DNA of 15,265 nucleotides from Acidobacteriota bacterium (GTDB lineage: Bacteria; Acidobacteriota; UBA4820; DSQY01). Location of the stretch: positions 1-15,265 of the forward strand of contig JAEMPZ010000270.1 of assembly GCA_022759065.1 (NCBI GenBank). Direction: 5' to 3'. Under the pieces are notes generated by a model that searched no databases, had not been told where the DNA came from, and saw only the letters and a program-made list of their open reading frames with translations. Positions 6,656 through 14,984 of the stretch are shown piece by piece. A program made the position numbers and the translations under genes. Position 1 is the first letter of the stretch, and each line of letters starts with the position of its first letter.

Positions 6656-8434
6656 ATGGCGAAAACGGAAGATGCCAGTTCCTCTTTCTGGCGCTTCAGC
6701 GAGAAAGACAAGGCCACCGGGCGAGTTGTCACCGCCCTGAGCTTGTGTAGCTTTGTTTTCATTGTGCTTGCCTGGTGTCTGCTGCCCCCGGGAAGCCACT
6801 GGCCGCAGGGCCTTCTGCTGGGCTTGATAGCTTGGGGGGCGATTGCGCAAGGCATAAGGCTTTGGGGCGGGCTTTTCACTCTCTCCCTTGAGCTCGCCGT
6901 CTATCTGTATGCCTTTCTCACTTACGGCCTTGGAGCCGCGCTCCTCGCCCTTCAGGCCGCAACCACGTTCACCATAGTTTACGGCTTGGCAGGCCAAGCG
7001 GCGAACCGGAACATCTTCTTCGTTCTCCGGAAGGCGGAGAATGTCTTCGTTTTGGGGACGGCGCTGGTAGCGGCGGCTTATGCATACACGAGGGCCGGGG
7101 GCATCCGCCCGCTGGACAGGTTCGGCTTTCACGAAGCCCTGGGGCTCTTGTGTTTCTGGGCCGTCTTCACGCTGGTTAATAACATTCTCTTTCTTCCGCT
7201 TGACTATGCCAGCGACAAGAAACATTTTTTCAGAAATTTCCTTCGCGAAGCGACCGCCGACGGTTTTCTCCACGCCCTTTCGCTCCTTTCCGGGAGCGGG
7301 TTCGCTCTCATCGGAACGATTATGGGCCTTTTTCCGGTTTTTCTGCTGCTGCCGGTGTTTGCCGTCGCCATCATGGCGCTCCGCCACGCCATGGAAAACC
7401 GCCAGGTGCTGGCCCGGCAGCTCGATCTCCTCACGCGCCTGAACCAGGGCAGCGCCTCGCTCCACCAGAGCCTGAACCTGAAGACGGTCTTGGACGAAAC
7501 CGAGCAGGTATGCCGGAACCTGTTCGACGCTGACACTTACTTTCTCGCGCTTCTCGACGAACGCACCATGCAGATGGAATATGCCCGTGCCGTGGACCAA
7601 GGCCGCGTCCTGCGGCTCGAGCCGGCCAACTTAGCCCAGGGGCTGACCGGCCACGTGATGCGCACTGGGCAGGCACTCTTTATTAACGATATCTTGAGAG
7701 AGTCTCCGTGGAACTCGATGGTGCGCCGCGAGGGGGATCCCAGGCACAGAATCCGCTCCATCATGATGGCGCCTCTAATTGCCAAAGAACGTGCCATTGG
7801 AGTCTTGTCGGTTCAAAGCATCTCGCCAAGCGCCTACGAGCCCTTTCAGGCCGAACTCTTCCTTTCCGTCTGCCAGCAGGTGGTCACCGCCGTCGCCGCG
7901 GCGCGCCTTTACAAACGAGCCACCGAAGACGGGCTGACCAAGCTTTACAACAAGAGCTTTTTCGAGGAAAGGCTGGCCGCTTGCTTGGCCGAGGGCACGC
8001 CGTTCGGCCTGGTTTTCATGGACTGCGACGACTTCAAGTCCATTAACGACCGCTTCGGCCATGTCGCTGGAGACCAGTATCTGGAAGAGCTTGGCAAGCT
8101 CATCGGCAACCTTTGCAGGGCGCAGGATATCGCGTGCCGGTACGGGGGCGACGAGTTTGCCGTCTTGCTCCAGGGCGCCTCGCGCCAAGATACCATAAAC
8201 GTGGCAAAGCGCCTGGCTCAAGCCATTGGAACGTTGGAGTACGCCACGCCTCAAGGTGGCGCCCGAACGACGGTGAGCGCCGGTTTCCTCGTGGCCGAGG
8301 GCCCGGTAAAGCTCGTCCCGCTCGACGACGTTATACGCTGCGTGGACGCCGCCCTCTACCGCGCCAAGCGGACCAAGAACGCGGTGGAGGAAGCGAGCCT
8401 TAAAACGGATAGCCTTTATACCCCAGCTTCTTGA
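6656..8434 (+). CDS. Membrane-bound GAF-GGDEF diguanylate cyclase
   Basis: A 592-residue protein that should make cyclic di-GMP from two GTP. The first 245 residues hold six or seven hydrophobic helices (for example about 25-44, 72-113, 130-147, 163-182, 204-243) forming an unrecognised membrane sensor. A GAF domain spans about 270-418. The GGDEF domain starts near DGLTKLYN (about 425), and the active-site motif GGDEF is intact at 497-501. An inhibitory-site RxxD (R488, D491) lies five residues before it, so product feedback is expected. The frame is open upstream to 6392, but ATG 6656 is preferred: the leaderless promoter is there and the upstream part is antisense to tetR. The 3' end overlaps the convergent aminotransferase gene by 35 bases. 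Confidence 0.92.
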   Translation: MAKTEDASSSFWRFSEKDKATGRVVTALSLCSFVFIVLAWCLLPPGSHWPQGLLLGLIAWGAIAQGIRLWGGLFTLSLELAVYLYAFLTYGLGAALLALQAATTFTIVYGLAGQAANRNIFFVLRKAENVFVLGTALVAAAYAYTRAGGIRPLDRFGFHEALGLLCFWAVFTLVNNILFLPLDYASDKKHFFRNFLREATADGFLHALSLLSGSGFALIGTIMGLFPVFLLLPVFAVAIMALRHAMENRQVLARQLDLLTRLNQGSASLHQSLNLKTVLDETEQVCRNLFDADTYFLALLDERTMQMEYARAVDQGRVLRLEPANLAQGLTGHVMRTGQALFINDILRESPWNSMVRREGDPRHRIRSIMMAPLIAKERAIGVLSVQSISPSAYEPFQAELFLSVCQQVVTAVAAARLYKRATEDGLTKLYNKSFFEERLAACLAEGTPFGLVFMDCDDFKSINDRFGHVAGDQYLEELGKLIGNLCRAQDIACRYGGDEFAVLLQGASRQDTINVAKRLAQAIGTLEYATPQGGARTTVSAGFLVAEGPVKLVPLDDVIRCVDAALYRAKRTKNAVEEASLKTDSLYTPAS

Positions 8435-9764
8435 GCGCGGCCTGCAGCGACTTTTCGAGAATCTCCAGGAAACGCTTCGCCTGTGAGCGGTCAATTATCA
8501 GCGGCGGGCAGATGCGCAACGTGTTCGGCCCAGCTCCCAGCGTCAGCAGCCCGTTCTCGAAGCAGCAAAGCTCGATCGCGTCGCGCAGTTCCGGGAAGCG
8601 CTCCTTTTCCGCCCTGTCCTTGACAAACTCCACCCCTATCATCAGTCCCTTGCCGCGCACGTCGCCTATGACGTCATACTTGGCCATCATTCCCTTGAGC
8701 TCATGCAGCAGGAATTCGCCCTGGCTTTGGGCGTTTGCCATCAGCTCGTCCTTGACAAGGCGCAGCGTCGCCCTGGCGGCGGCGGTTGAGAGGGGGTTCC
8801 CTCCAAACGTGGAGGCGTGGCTCCCTGGTTTCCAATCCATTATGGCATCGGGCGCGACGCACGCCGAAAGAGGGAGGCCGGAAGCAATGCCCTTGGCCAG
8901 GCAGACTATGTCGGCCGTCACTCCCGCGTGCTCCATGGCCAGAAACTTTCCGGTGCGCCCCACGCCCGATTGCACCTCATCGGCCACCATCAGAATGCCA
9001 TGTTTGTCGCAGATCTTGCGCAATCCCTGGAGGAACTCCGGCGGAGCCGGGACGTACCCGCCTTCTCCTTGAATGGGTTCCACGAACAAGGCGGCGACCT
9101 CCGAGGGGGGGACAAGGGTCTTAAAGACGGTCTCCGTGATAAATGTGAGGCACTCCATCTTGCACTTGCCGTAGGTCTGGCCGTAGGGGCAGCGGTAGCA
9201 GTAGGCGTACGGGACGTGCGTCACGCCGTCCATCATCGGGAAAAAATGCTCCCTCTGGCCGGCCTTTGACGCGGTCAGCGCTAGCGCTCCCGTCGTGCGC
9301 CCGTGAAATGCCCCGTAAAAGGCGATGAACCTTTTCCGGCCCGTCTTGTACTTGGCCAGCTTGATGGCGCACTCGATCGCCTCCGCACCCGAATTCCCGA
9401 AGAAGACCCTTTTGGTGCCCTTCCCTGGAACAAGCGCGGCCACGCTTTCAGCCGCCTCAACCTGCGCCGTGTAGTAAAAATCGGTCCCGCTGATGTGAAG
9501 CAGGCGATCGGCCTGGTCTTTGATGGCGGCCACCACCTCGGGGTGGCAGTGGCCGGTTGAAACAACCGCGATGCCGGCGGCGAAGTCGAGGAAAGCGTTC
9601 CCATCCGGGTCTTTGACGATGGCCCCGCGCGCCTCCTGGGCAACCAGCGGATATCCTCTCGTATAGGATGGCGAGACGTGTTTGGCGTCCCTTGCTATTA
9701 GTTTTTTGGCCTTGGGGCCAGGAAGTTCGGTCACTATGGCGGGCATGGTGGGAAAGTCAGACAT
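8400..9764 (-). CDS. Class-III PLP-dependent aminotransferase (GABA/acetylornithine aminotransferase family)
   Basis: A 454-residue fold-type I enzyme that moves amino groups from an omega-amino acid (GABA, ornithine, lysine or similar) to a 2-oxo acid. Visible motifs are the phosphate-binding GNSGAEA (about 123-129), the FHGRTTGALALT loop, the cofactor-ring aspartate in DEVQSGVGRTG (about D262) and the Schiff-base lysine in LAKGIASG (about K291). A Cys-rich insertion (YCYRCPYG, then KCKMEC, about 188-205) resembles archaeal and thermophile ornithine/lysine aminotransferase-racemase relatives, so the substrate is open and racemase activity cannot be excluded. ATG 9764 has GGAGG five bases upstream; TTG at 9767 is the alternative. 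It follows purD by 48 bases and probably shares its transcript. Confidence 0.9.
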   Translation of the reverse strand: MSDFPTMPAIVTELPGPKAKKLIARDAKHVSPSYTRGYPLVAQEARGAIVKDPDGNAFLDFAAGIAVVSTGHCHPEVVAAIKDQADRLLHISGTDFYYTAQVEAAESVAALVPGKGTKRVFFGNSGAEAIECAIKLAKYKTGRKRFIAFYGAFHGRTTGALALTASKAGQREHFFPMMDGVTHVPYAYCYRCPYGQTYGKCKMECLTFITETVFKTLVPPSEVAALFVEPIQGEGGYVPAPPEFLQGLRKICDKHGILMVADEVQSGVGRTGKFLAMEHAGVTADIVCLAKGIASGLPLSACVAPDAIMDWKPGSHASTFGGNPLSTAAARATLRLVKDELMANAQSQGEFLLHELKGMMAKYDVIGDVRGKGLMIGVEFVKDRAEKERFPELRDAIELCCFENGLLTLGAGPNTLRICPPLIIDRSQAKRFLEILEKSLQAALKKLGYKGYPF

Positions 9765-9812
9765 CAAATCCTCCTCGAAGTGAAAGGCTTTTTGCGCCCT
9801 TGGAGTTTATGG

Positions 9813-11081
<1,269 letters not shown>

Positions 11082-11113
11082 GTAAAGCTTATCCCAAAAT
11101 GGGGCGCGGCTCC

Positions 11114-11142
11114 GTCCTAACTCTTAGGACAGGCTTCAAGCC
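11114..11142 (-). promoter_or_regulatory. Two adjacent inverted repeats in the purD leader
   Basis: GTCCTAA and TTAGGAC form perfect 7-bp arms around CTC (11114-11130). One base further lies GGCTTCAAGCC (11132-11142), with 5-bp arms about a single centre base. Both sit between the predicted purD transcription start (about 11152) and the ATG. The first could be an RNA hairpin or a protein operator; the second is too tight for a good RNA loop and reads better as a DNA site. No U-run follows, so a terminator is unlikely. Confidence 0.5.
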
Positions 11143-11158
11143 GGCGCCGTAGTTTCCT

Positions 11159-11187
11159 ATGATAAAGCCGAAAAGCCGTTTGGTCAA
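11159..11187 (-). promoter_or_regulatory. Sigma70-type promoter of purD and the aminotransferase gene
   Basis: On the minus strand TTGACC (11182-11187) and TATCAT (11159-11164) are separated by exactly 17 bases, one mismatch each from consensus. Initiation near 11152 gives a leader of about 71 bases. The promoter begins 36 bases past the stop codon of the second cyclase gene; no terminator is visible in between, so some read-through from the ribosomal operon may add to purD expression. Confidence 0.75.
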
Positions 11188-11222
11188 CTGCGAGAGCCAG
11201 GTTTTTCGCGCGCTTGGGCATT

Positions 11223-12839
11223 TCACGCAGGCCCCGCCGCCACGCGGTTGCGGCCGGAGTTTTTCGCCTTGTATAGAGCGGCGTCCGCGGCCCTGACCAA
11301 TTCGAGCCCGCTGCTGACAGGCTTTGGGAAGGCCGCTATACCAAGGCTGATGGTCACAGTGACCTTGGTCGCCGCGTCCACCGAAAACGGCGTGGCGCCA
11401 ACGTGCAGCCTCACCCTTTCGGCGACTCTGGCGGCTTCATCCTGCGGGCAGGCGGGAAGTATCGCGGCGAACTCCTCTCCGCCATAACGGCAGACGGTAT
11501 CCACGTCCCTGACGGCGGCCCTGAAGCGCGCCGCGACTTCGCGAAGAATTGAGTCTCCAGCGGGGTGGCCGTAAGCGTCATTTATTTGTTTGAAATGGTC
11601 AATGTCGGCGATGATTAGCGAGACGACGGTCCCCTCCCGCTGGGAGCGCCTCAGCTCCATCCTTATCTGCTCGTCAAAGTGGCGCCTGTTGAAAAGCCCA
11701 GTCAAGGCATCCTTCAGCGCCATTTCCGCGTTAAGCATGTTGAGAAGAGCGAGCTCCATCAGCGCGCCTGTCTGCCTGGCGAAGAAGGCCGCCATGGAAC
11801 GGTCCTGTTCGTGGAACGGGCTTGCCGAACTCCCGACGATTCCGAGGACGCCGATCGAGTCTCCCGTTCCGCGAAGCGGAAGAATCAGCGCGACGCCCTT
11901 GTCGGGGAAAAACTGCTCGCCAGTGTACAAAAGCGGCATCGCGGTTTCCTGGCCCGCGGCGCCGTCGAGGTAGAGCGGCTCCCCTCCCTTTGTCAAGACC
12001 CAATAGGCCCAGGTCGCCCGCTCGAGGCGGTCAAAAGAGGTGGGCGCTTCAAACCCCTTGGTCACGAGGGCGTGGTACTGCGCGCGCGTCGAATGGATGA
12101 CGCCAAAGCCCGCGCGCGCCGGCACAAGGTCGAAGAGCGCGTCGAGGGCTGACCCGGCAATTTCGACCGGGTCGGCCTGGCGCAGCATCCGTTCCAGCCC
12201 GGCCGCTACCCGCTCCTGTCTCGCCTGCGAGCCCTCAAGGCGCTCGACATGCGCGAAGACCGCCTCAAGGCCGGCCAGATAGAAAGCCGCCTTCGACGCG
12301 GCGGCCTGTTCCCGCGCCTCGAATGGAGAACCGCTTTCGCGAAAGAAAACAAGCATCCCGCGAGTTTCCCCGCGCAGCCCCACGGGTGAAAAGAGCGCCG
12401 CGCACGGGCCCTGCGCTCCCTCCAGAAAAGGAAGCGCTCCCGGCTGCACTGGATCGGCGGCCAACTCCTTTCCGGATTCCATGGCCAGGCCCAAAAGCCC
12501 CTCGCGCGCGGCGAGCTCCCTGCCTCGCAGGACGCGCGTGGACGCATCGGCGGCTATCACTTTCCATCCCCCGCCGGGGGCTCTCCCAAGAAGGACGGCG
12601 CCACGGGCCGCGACAGAGGTTTTTGCCAGCCCCAGCAGCTGAGCGGCAAGGGCCACCCCGCTTGGCGGGCGATGGCCCTCCCCGACGCTCGGATCGCTTC
12701 CAAACGGTTCGCTTAGAGCTTCCGCTTTTTTGGGCTTCTTCAAGCGCCGCCAAAGAAGGCCAAGCCCAAAGCCGGCTGCCAGCCCGGCCGCGGAGGCGGC
12801 CCCAAGCCAAACGAAACCTAGCCCCTCCATAGCTTCCAT
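11223..12839 (-). CDS. GAF-GAF-GGDEF diguanylate cyclase with one N-terminal membrane helix
   Basis: A 538-residue predicted cyclic di-GMP synthase. One transmembrane helix (about 7-29) is followed by a basic RRLKKPKK stop-transfer, so the rest is cytoplasmic. Two GAF-like sensor domains cover about 65-200 and 210-365. The GGDEF domain begins at KDALTGLFNRRHF (about 376), with IADIDHFKQINDAYGH for metal and substrate binding, active-site GGEEF at 453-457, and an inhibitory-site RDVD (R444-D447) five residues before it. The start overlaps the VanZ-like gene by 22 bases; ATG 12830 is an alternative start. It closes the run that begins with rpsF, an unusual place for a signalling enzyme. The ligands of the GAF domains cannot be told from sequence. 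Confidence 0.93.
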   Translation of the reverse strand: MEAMEGLGFVWLGAASAAGLAAGFGLGLLWRRLKKPKKAEALSEPFGSDPSVGEGHRPPSGVALAAQLLGLAKTSVAARGAVLLGRAPGGGWKVIAADASTRVLRGRELAAREGLLGLAMESGKELAADPVQPGALPFLEGAQGPCAALFSPVGLRGETRGMLVFFRESGSPFEAREQAAASKAAFYLAGLEAVFAHVERLEGSQARQERVAAGLERMLRQADPVEIAGSALDALFDLVPARAGFGVIHSTRAQYHALVTKGFEAPTSFDRLERATWAYWVLTKGGEPLYLDGAAGQETAMPLLYTGEQFFPDKGVALILPLRGTGDSIGVLGIVGSSASPFHEQDRSMAAFFARQTGALMELALLNMLNAEMALKDALTGLFNRRHFDEQIRMELRRSQREGTVVSLIIADIDHFKQINDAYGHPAGDSILREVAARFRAAVRDVDTVCRYGGEEFAAILPACPQDEAARVAERVRLHVGATPFSVDAATKVTVTISLGIAAFPKPVSSGLELVRAADAALYKAKNSGRNRVAAGPA

Positions 12840-13186
12840 GCTCCAAAAGCGGCCGCGCCGATGCAGGCCCCGATAAAGTCATGCCACAGGTCAAGCAGGT
12901 CGGGGACGCGGCCCGGCACAAAGGCCTGGTGCATCTCGTCGGAAACTCCCCATATCGCGCAAAGGCCAACCGTTAGCGCGAGAAGCCCGGCTGAAGTCCT
13001 GCCGGGCCTCCCCTGCTGCAAGGCCCGCGCCAGGAGAAAGCCCAGGACCGCGTACTCAGGATAGTGCAGGAAATCCTGGTTGATTCCCTTGGGAACCGGC
13101 GGCGAGCTCATGGAGGAGAGCGCGAAAATGAGGCCGAGGTAGAGAATCGGCGGAAGCCAATAGGCGACGAACCGCCGCCATCTCAT
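12818..13186 (-). CDS. VanZ-like family small membrane protein
   Basis: A 122-residue inner-membrane protein with about four hydrophobic helices (roughly 7-25, 42-57, 67-84, 105-117). The family signature is visible as SDEMHQAFVPGR followed by DLLDLWHDFIGACIG. VanZ itself gives low-level teicoplanin resistance, but most members have no assigned role, and nothing here suggests glycopeptide resistance. ATG 13186 is preferred to the GTG at 13210 because it forms a TGATG stop-start overlap with the preceding 57-residue gene, implying translational re-initiation. It overlaps the following cyclase gene by 22 bases. Confidence 0.87.
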   Translation of the reverse strand: MRWRRFVAYWLPPILYLGLIFALSSMSSPPVPKGINQDFLHYPEYAVLGFLLARALQQGRPGRTSAGLLALTVGLCAIWGVSDEMHQAFVPGRVPDLLDLWHDFIGACIGAAAFGAWKLWRG

Positions 13187-13359
13187 CACGCGGTCCAGTA
13201 CATCAGCCACGCGAAGGCGACGGAGCCAAGAGCCATCCAGCCGAAAGTCTTGACGGCCGATTTCCAGAAGCCGGCACGGTCGCGATGGTTGACCGTGGCG
13301 AAAAACAGCGCCACCAGTACTGAAAAGACAACCATCGAAAGAACGTGGTCCGGGATCAT
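13186..13359 (-). CDS. Small membrane protein, 57 residues, function unknown
   Basis: A short reading frame that starts MIPDHVLSMVVFS and ends AFAWLMYWTA. It has two hydrophobic helices (about 5-21 and 38-55) separated by a charged loop (NHRDRAGFWK). It is supported by exact TGATG overlaps at both ends: with the stop of the DUF6677-like gene and with the ATG of the VanZ-like gene. It also fills an otherwise empty gap in a tightly packed operon, and its codons favour G or C at the third position like its neighbours. I do not recognise a family. Its size is easily missed by gene callers. Confidence 0.8.
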   Translation of the reverse strand: MIPDHVLSMVVFSVLVALFFATVNHRDRAGFWKSAVKTFGWMALGSVAFAWLMYWTA

Positions 13360-13754
13360 CAGCTCTTCCGCCCTATGGCTATGTCAAAGGCATCCATCAT
13401 CAGTAGCATGTTCATGAGCCCGGCGGTTACCAGGAAAGTGTTGCCATAGCCGAACATCACGCCCGTGACCCTCGCCTGCTCAAGAGCGCCGAGGCCCAAA
13501 AGCCGCCCGAGCAGGTACAAAAGCCCGCTTCCCGCCTCCGCGATTCCGCCCAACCTGAAGAGCCAGTTCTCGGCGCGCAGCGGGAAGAGCGCCCCGTCAA
13601 ACAAGAGGCCCGATAAAAAAGTAACGGAGACGATGGCGAAAAGGGCAACGCCGCGGCCCCTCCGTCCCAGCAACCAATGGCCCAAGCCGGGCGCCAAAAG
13701 CGTAAGGAGCGCGGCGCCGTATGCTCTCCCCCGGGGTACGGCCTCTTGAGCCAT
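13359..13754 (-). CDS. DUF6677-like small membrane protein
   Basis: A 131-residue protein with about three or four hydrophobic segments (about 14-32, 36-50, 72-90, 101-122). The opening LLAPGLGHWLLGRRGRG is the motif of small membrane proteins with a TM2-like start, and the ending FGYGNTFLVTAGLMN followed by MDAFDIAIGRK matches what I remember of DUF6677 proteins, often seen in Acidobacteriota and Planctomycetota. That family name is a recollection and needs a profile search. Function is unknown. Its ATG comes one base after the rplI stop (TAA-A-ATG) with only a weak GAAGAG upstream, and its stop overlaps the next start as TGATG, so it depends on translation of rplI. Confidence 0.85.
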   Translation of the reverse strand: MAQEAVPRGRAYGAALLTLLAPGLGHWLLGRRGRGVALFAIVSVTFLSGLLFDGALFPLRAENWLFRLGGIAEAGSGLLYLLGRLLGLGALEQARVTGVMFGYGNTFLVTAGLMNMLLMMDAFDIAIGRKS

Positions 13755-13755
13755 T

Positions 13756-14202
13756 TTACTCTTCTTTGACTACGTGGAGCTTGATGGCCGGGACCACTTC
13801 CCTGTGAAGCCGCAACTGCACTTCGTAGTCGCCCAGCTTCTTCACGGGCTCGCGCAACAGGATCTTCCGCTTGTCAATTACCAAGCCCTGCGCTTCCAAC
13901 AGGTCGGCGATGTCGGTCGGCGTGACCGAGCCGTAAAGAACGTCCTGGTCCCCGGCGCGCTTTGCGACGGTCAGCTCGATGGCGGCAAGCCGTTCCGCCA
14001 ACTGCTCGGCCTCCTCTTTTGCCTTGACCTGTTTAACCTCGTACATGCGGCGTTCCTGGGCGAGGAGCTTTTCCGCCCCGGCGCTGTGCTTCATGGCGAA
14101 TCCGCGGGGGAGCAGGTAGTTTCTCGCGTACCCGTCCTTGACGTTCACCACCTTGCCACGGGCGCCCAAGTTGTCAACGTCTTCCTTTAGAATGACCTTC
14201 AT
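13756..14202 (-). CDS. rplI: 50S ribosomal protein L9
   Basis: A 148-residue protein of exactly the usual bacterial length. The N-terminal rRNA-binding domain carries MKVILKEDVDNLGARG and the signature VKDGYARNYLLPRG (about 21-34). A long connecting helix (about 41-74) and the C-terminal domain follow. L9 sits at the base of the L1 stalk and supports translational fidelity. The frame is open further upstream, but ATG 14202 gives the canonical N-terminus and has GGGAG about eight bases before it. It starts 11 bases after rpsR. The dnaB gene that often follows rplI is absent; a membrane protein gene follows instead. Confidence 0.98.
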   Translation of the reverse strand: MKVILKEDVDNLGARGKVVNVKDGYARNYLLPRGFAMKHSAGAEKLLAQERRMYEVKQVKAKEEAEQLAERLAAIELTVAKRAGDQDVLYGSVTPTDIADLLEAQGLVIDKRKILLREPVKKLGDYEVQLRLHREVVPAIKLHVVKEE

Positions 14203-14213
14203 GGGACTTCTCC

Positions 14214-14486
14214 CTAATCCTGGACGAACGGCAACAAAGCAAGGTGCCGCGCGCGCTTGATGGCAGTCGTGAGCTGTCTCTGGTGAATGGCGCAAGTCCC
14301 CGAAATCCGCCGGGGAACGATCTTGGCCCGTTCCCTGATGTAGCCCTGGAGAAGCCTGATGTCCTTGTAATCTATAAAGGCCACTCCGGAGTCGCAGAAC
14401 TTGCAGTATTTCTTCCGCTTGAAGAGGTAATCCTTCTTATAGAAGGTCTTCTTGCCGTCCTTGCCTCTGCCTCTGTCGTCGCTCAT
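14214..14486 (-). CDS. rpsR: 30S ribosomal protein S18
   Basis: A 90-residue small-subunit protein that pairs with S6 on the 16S central domain. The core [21 protein letters not shown] followed by [19 protein letters not shown] is diagnostic, with basic ends. Cysteines in KYCKFC (about 28 and 31), a third in GTCAIHQR (about 65) and the nearby histidine suggest the zinc-binding form of S18 rather than the cysteine-free paralogue. ATG 14486 has GAGG seven bases upstream, overlapping the end of rpsF; the gap from rpsF is eight bases. No ssb gene lies between rpsF and rpsR. Confidence 0.98.
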   Translation of the reverse strand: MSDDRGRGKDGKKTFYKKDYLFKRKKYCKFCDSGVAFIDYKDIRLLQGYIRERAKIVPRRISGTCAIHQRQLTTAIKRARHLALLPFVQD

Positions 14487-14494
14487 GGGCCGCC

Positions 14495-14896
14495 TCATTC
14501 TAAATCCAGATCTTCGTCGTAGCTGCCAAGCTCTCCCGAGTCGAAGCTCTCGTTCTTCTTGCGCTTGGCGCATCGAATTTTCATGCGCTCCGCGGTGCGC
14601 ATCTCCTCGTCGCGACGCACCGTAAGGAAGCGCATTACCGACTCGTTTATCCTCAGCCTCGCTTCAAGGCCGGAAATGGTGTCCTCGCGCTCGGAGTCGA
14701 ACTCATAGAGGACGTAGTATCCCTCCTTGAATTTGCGGATTGGGTAGGCGAGGTTCTGCTTGCCCCAACGGTTAACGGCAAGCTGCTGGGCGCCGAACCG
14801 CTCCACGAGTTCCTTCTCGACGCCGGTCAACGTCTCTTCCAGCGCGGTTTCGCCTAGATTTGGCGGCAGAATTACAACAGTTTCGTAGTGACGCAT
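14495..14896 (-). CDS. rpsF: 30S ribosomal protein S6
   Basis: A 133-residue protein that opens [14 protein letters not shown] and has the family core [23 protein letters not shown] (about 44-66), followed by [11 protein letters not shown]. The acidic tail ([12 protein letters not shown]) after a basic stretch is a common S6 extension. It binds 16S rRNA as a heterodimer with S18, encoded next. It is the first gene of the run, with GGAGGAG (14899-14905) close to the ATG. The leader can pair that site with an upstream complement, consistent with feedback control by S6:S18. Confidence 0.98.
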   Translation of the reverse strand: MRHYETVVILPPNLGETALEETLTGVEKELVERFGAQQLAVNRWGKQNLAYPIRKFKEGYYVLYEFDSEREDTISGLEARLRINESVMRFLTVRRDEEMRTAERMKIRCAKRKKNESFDSGELGSYDEDLDLE

Positions 14897-14949
14897 CGCT
14901 CCTCCTCATGGCCTGAGCCCCCGCCCCCCGTGGGCGGAGGAAGGAAGAA
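14897..14949 (-). promoter_or_regulatory. rpsF leader, candidate S6:S18 autoregulatory element
   Basis: In the predicted leader, TTCCTCC (14936-14942) is complementary over seven positions (one G-U) to the Shine-Dalgarno GGAGGAG (14899-14905). Inside this helix, CCGCCC (14932-14937) can pair with GGGCGG (14921-14926), and CTCA with TGAG (14905-14917); these compete in part with the outer helix. S6:S18 leaders carrying a CCG near a helix are known upstream of rpsF in many bacteria, and a CCG is present here at 14935-14937. Placement in that family is inference. Confidence 0.45.
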
Positions 14950-14955
14950 GTGGGT

Positions 14956-14984
14956 ATAGTACCAAAAAATGACCCCCGTGTCCA
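14956..14984 (-). promoter_or_regulatory. Probable promoter of the rpsF operon
   Basis: On the minus strand TGGACA (14979-14984, five of six consensus bases) and TACTAT (14956-14961, four of six) are separated by exactly 17 bases. Initiation near 14949 gives a leader of about 53 bases. The element overlaps the first codons of the divergent small membrane protein gene. Confidence 0.6.

Noticed and set aside
6605..7600. Long minus-strand open frame (331 codons) antisense to the membrane cyclase
   Set aside because: It lies fully within a well-supported gene on the other strand, is rich in Arg, Gln, Glu and Pro without domain motifs, and is typical of antisense frames in GC-rich DNA.
7775..8494. 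Minus-strand open frame of 239 codons across the cyclase/aminotransferase junction
   Set aside because: It overlaps the GGDEF catalytic domain and the aminotransferase end, with no recognisable motif.
12818..13210. VanZ-like gene as a glycopeptide resistance determinant
   Set aside because: No vanHAX, regulator or mobile element is nearby; VanZ-like proteins are common small membrane proteins of unknown role.
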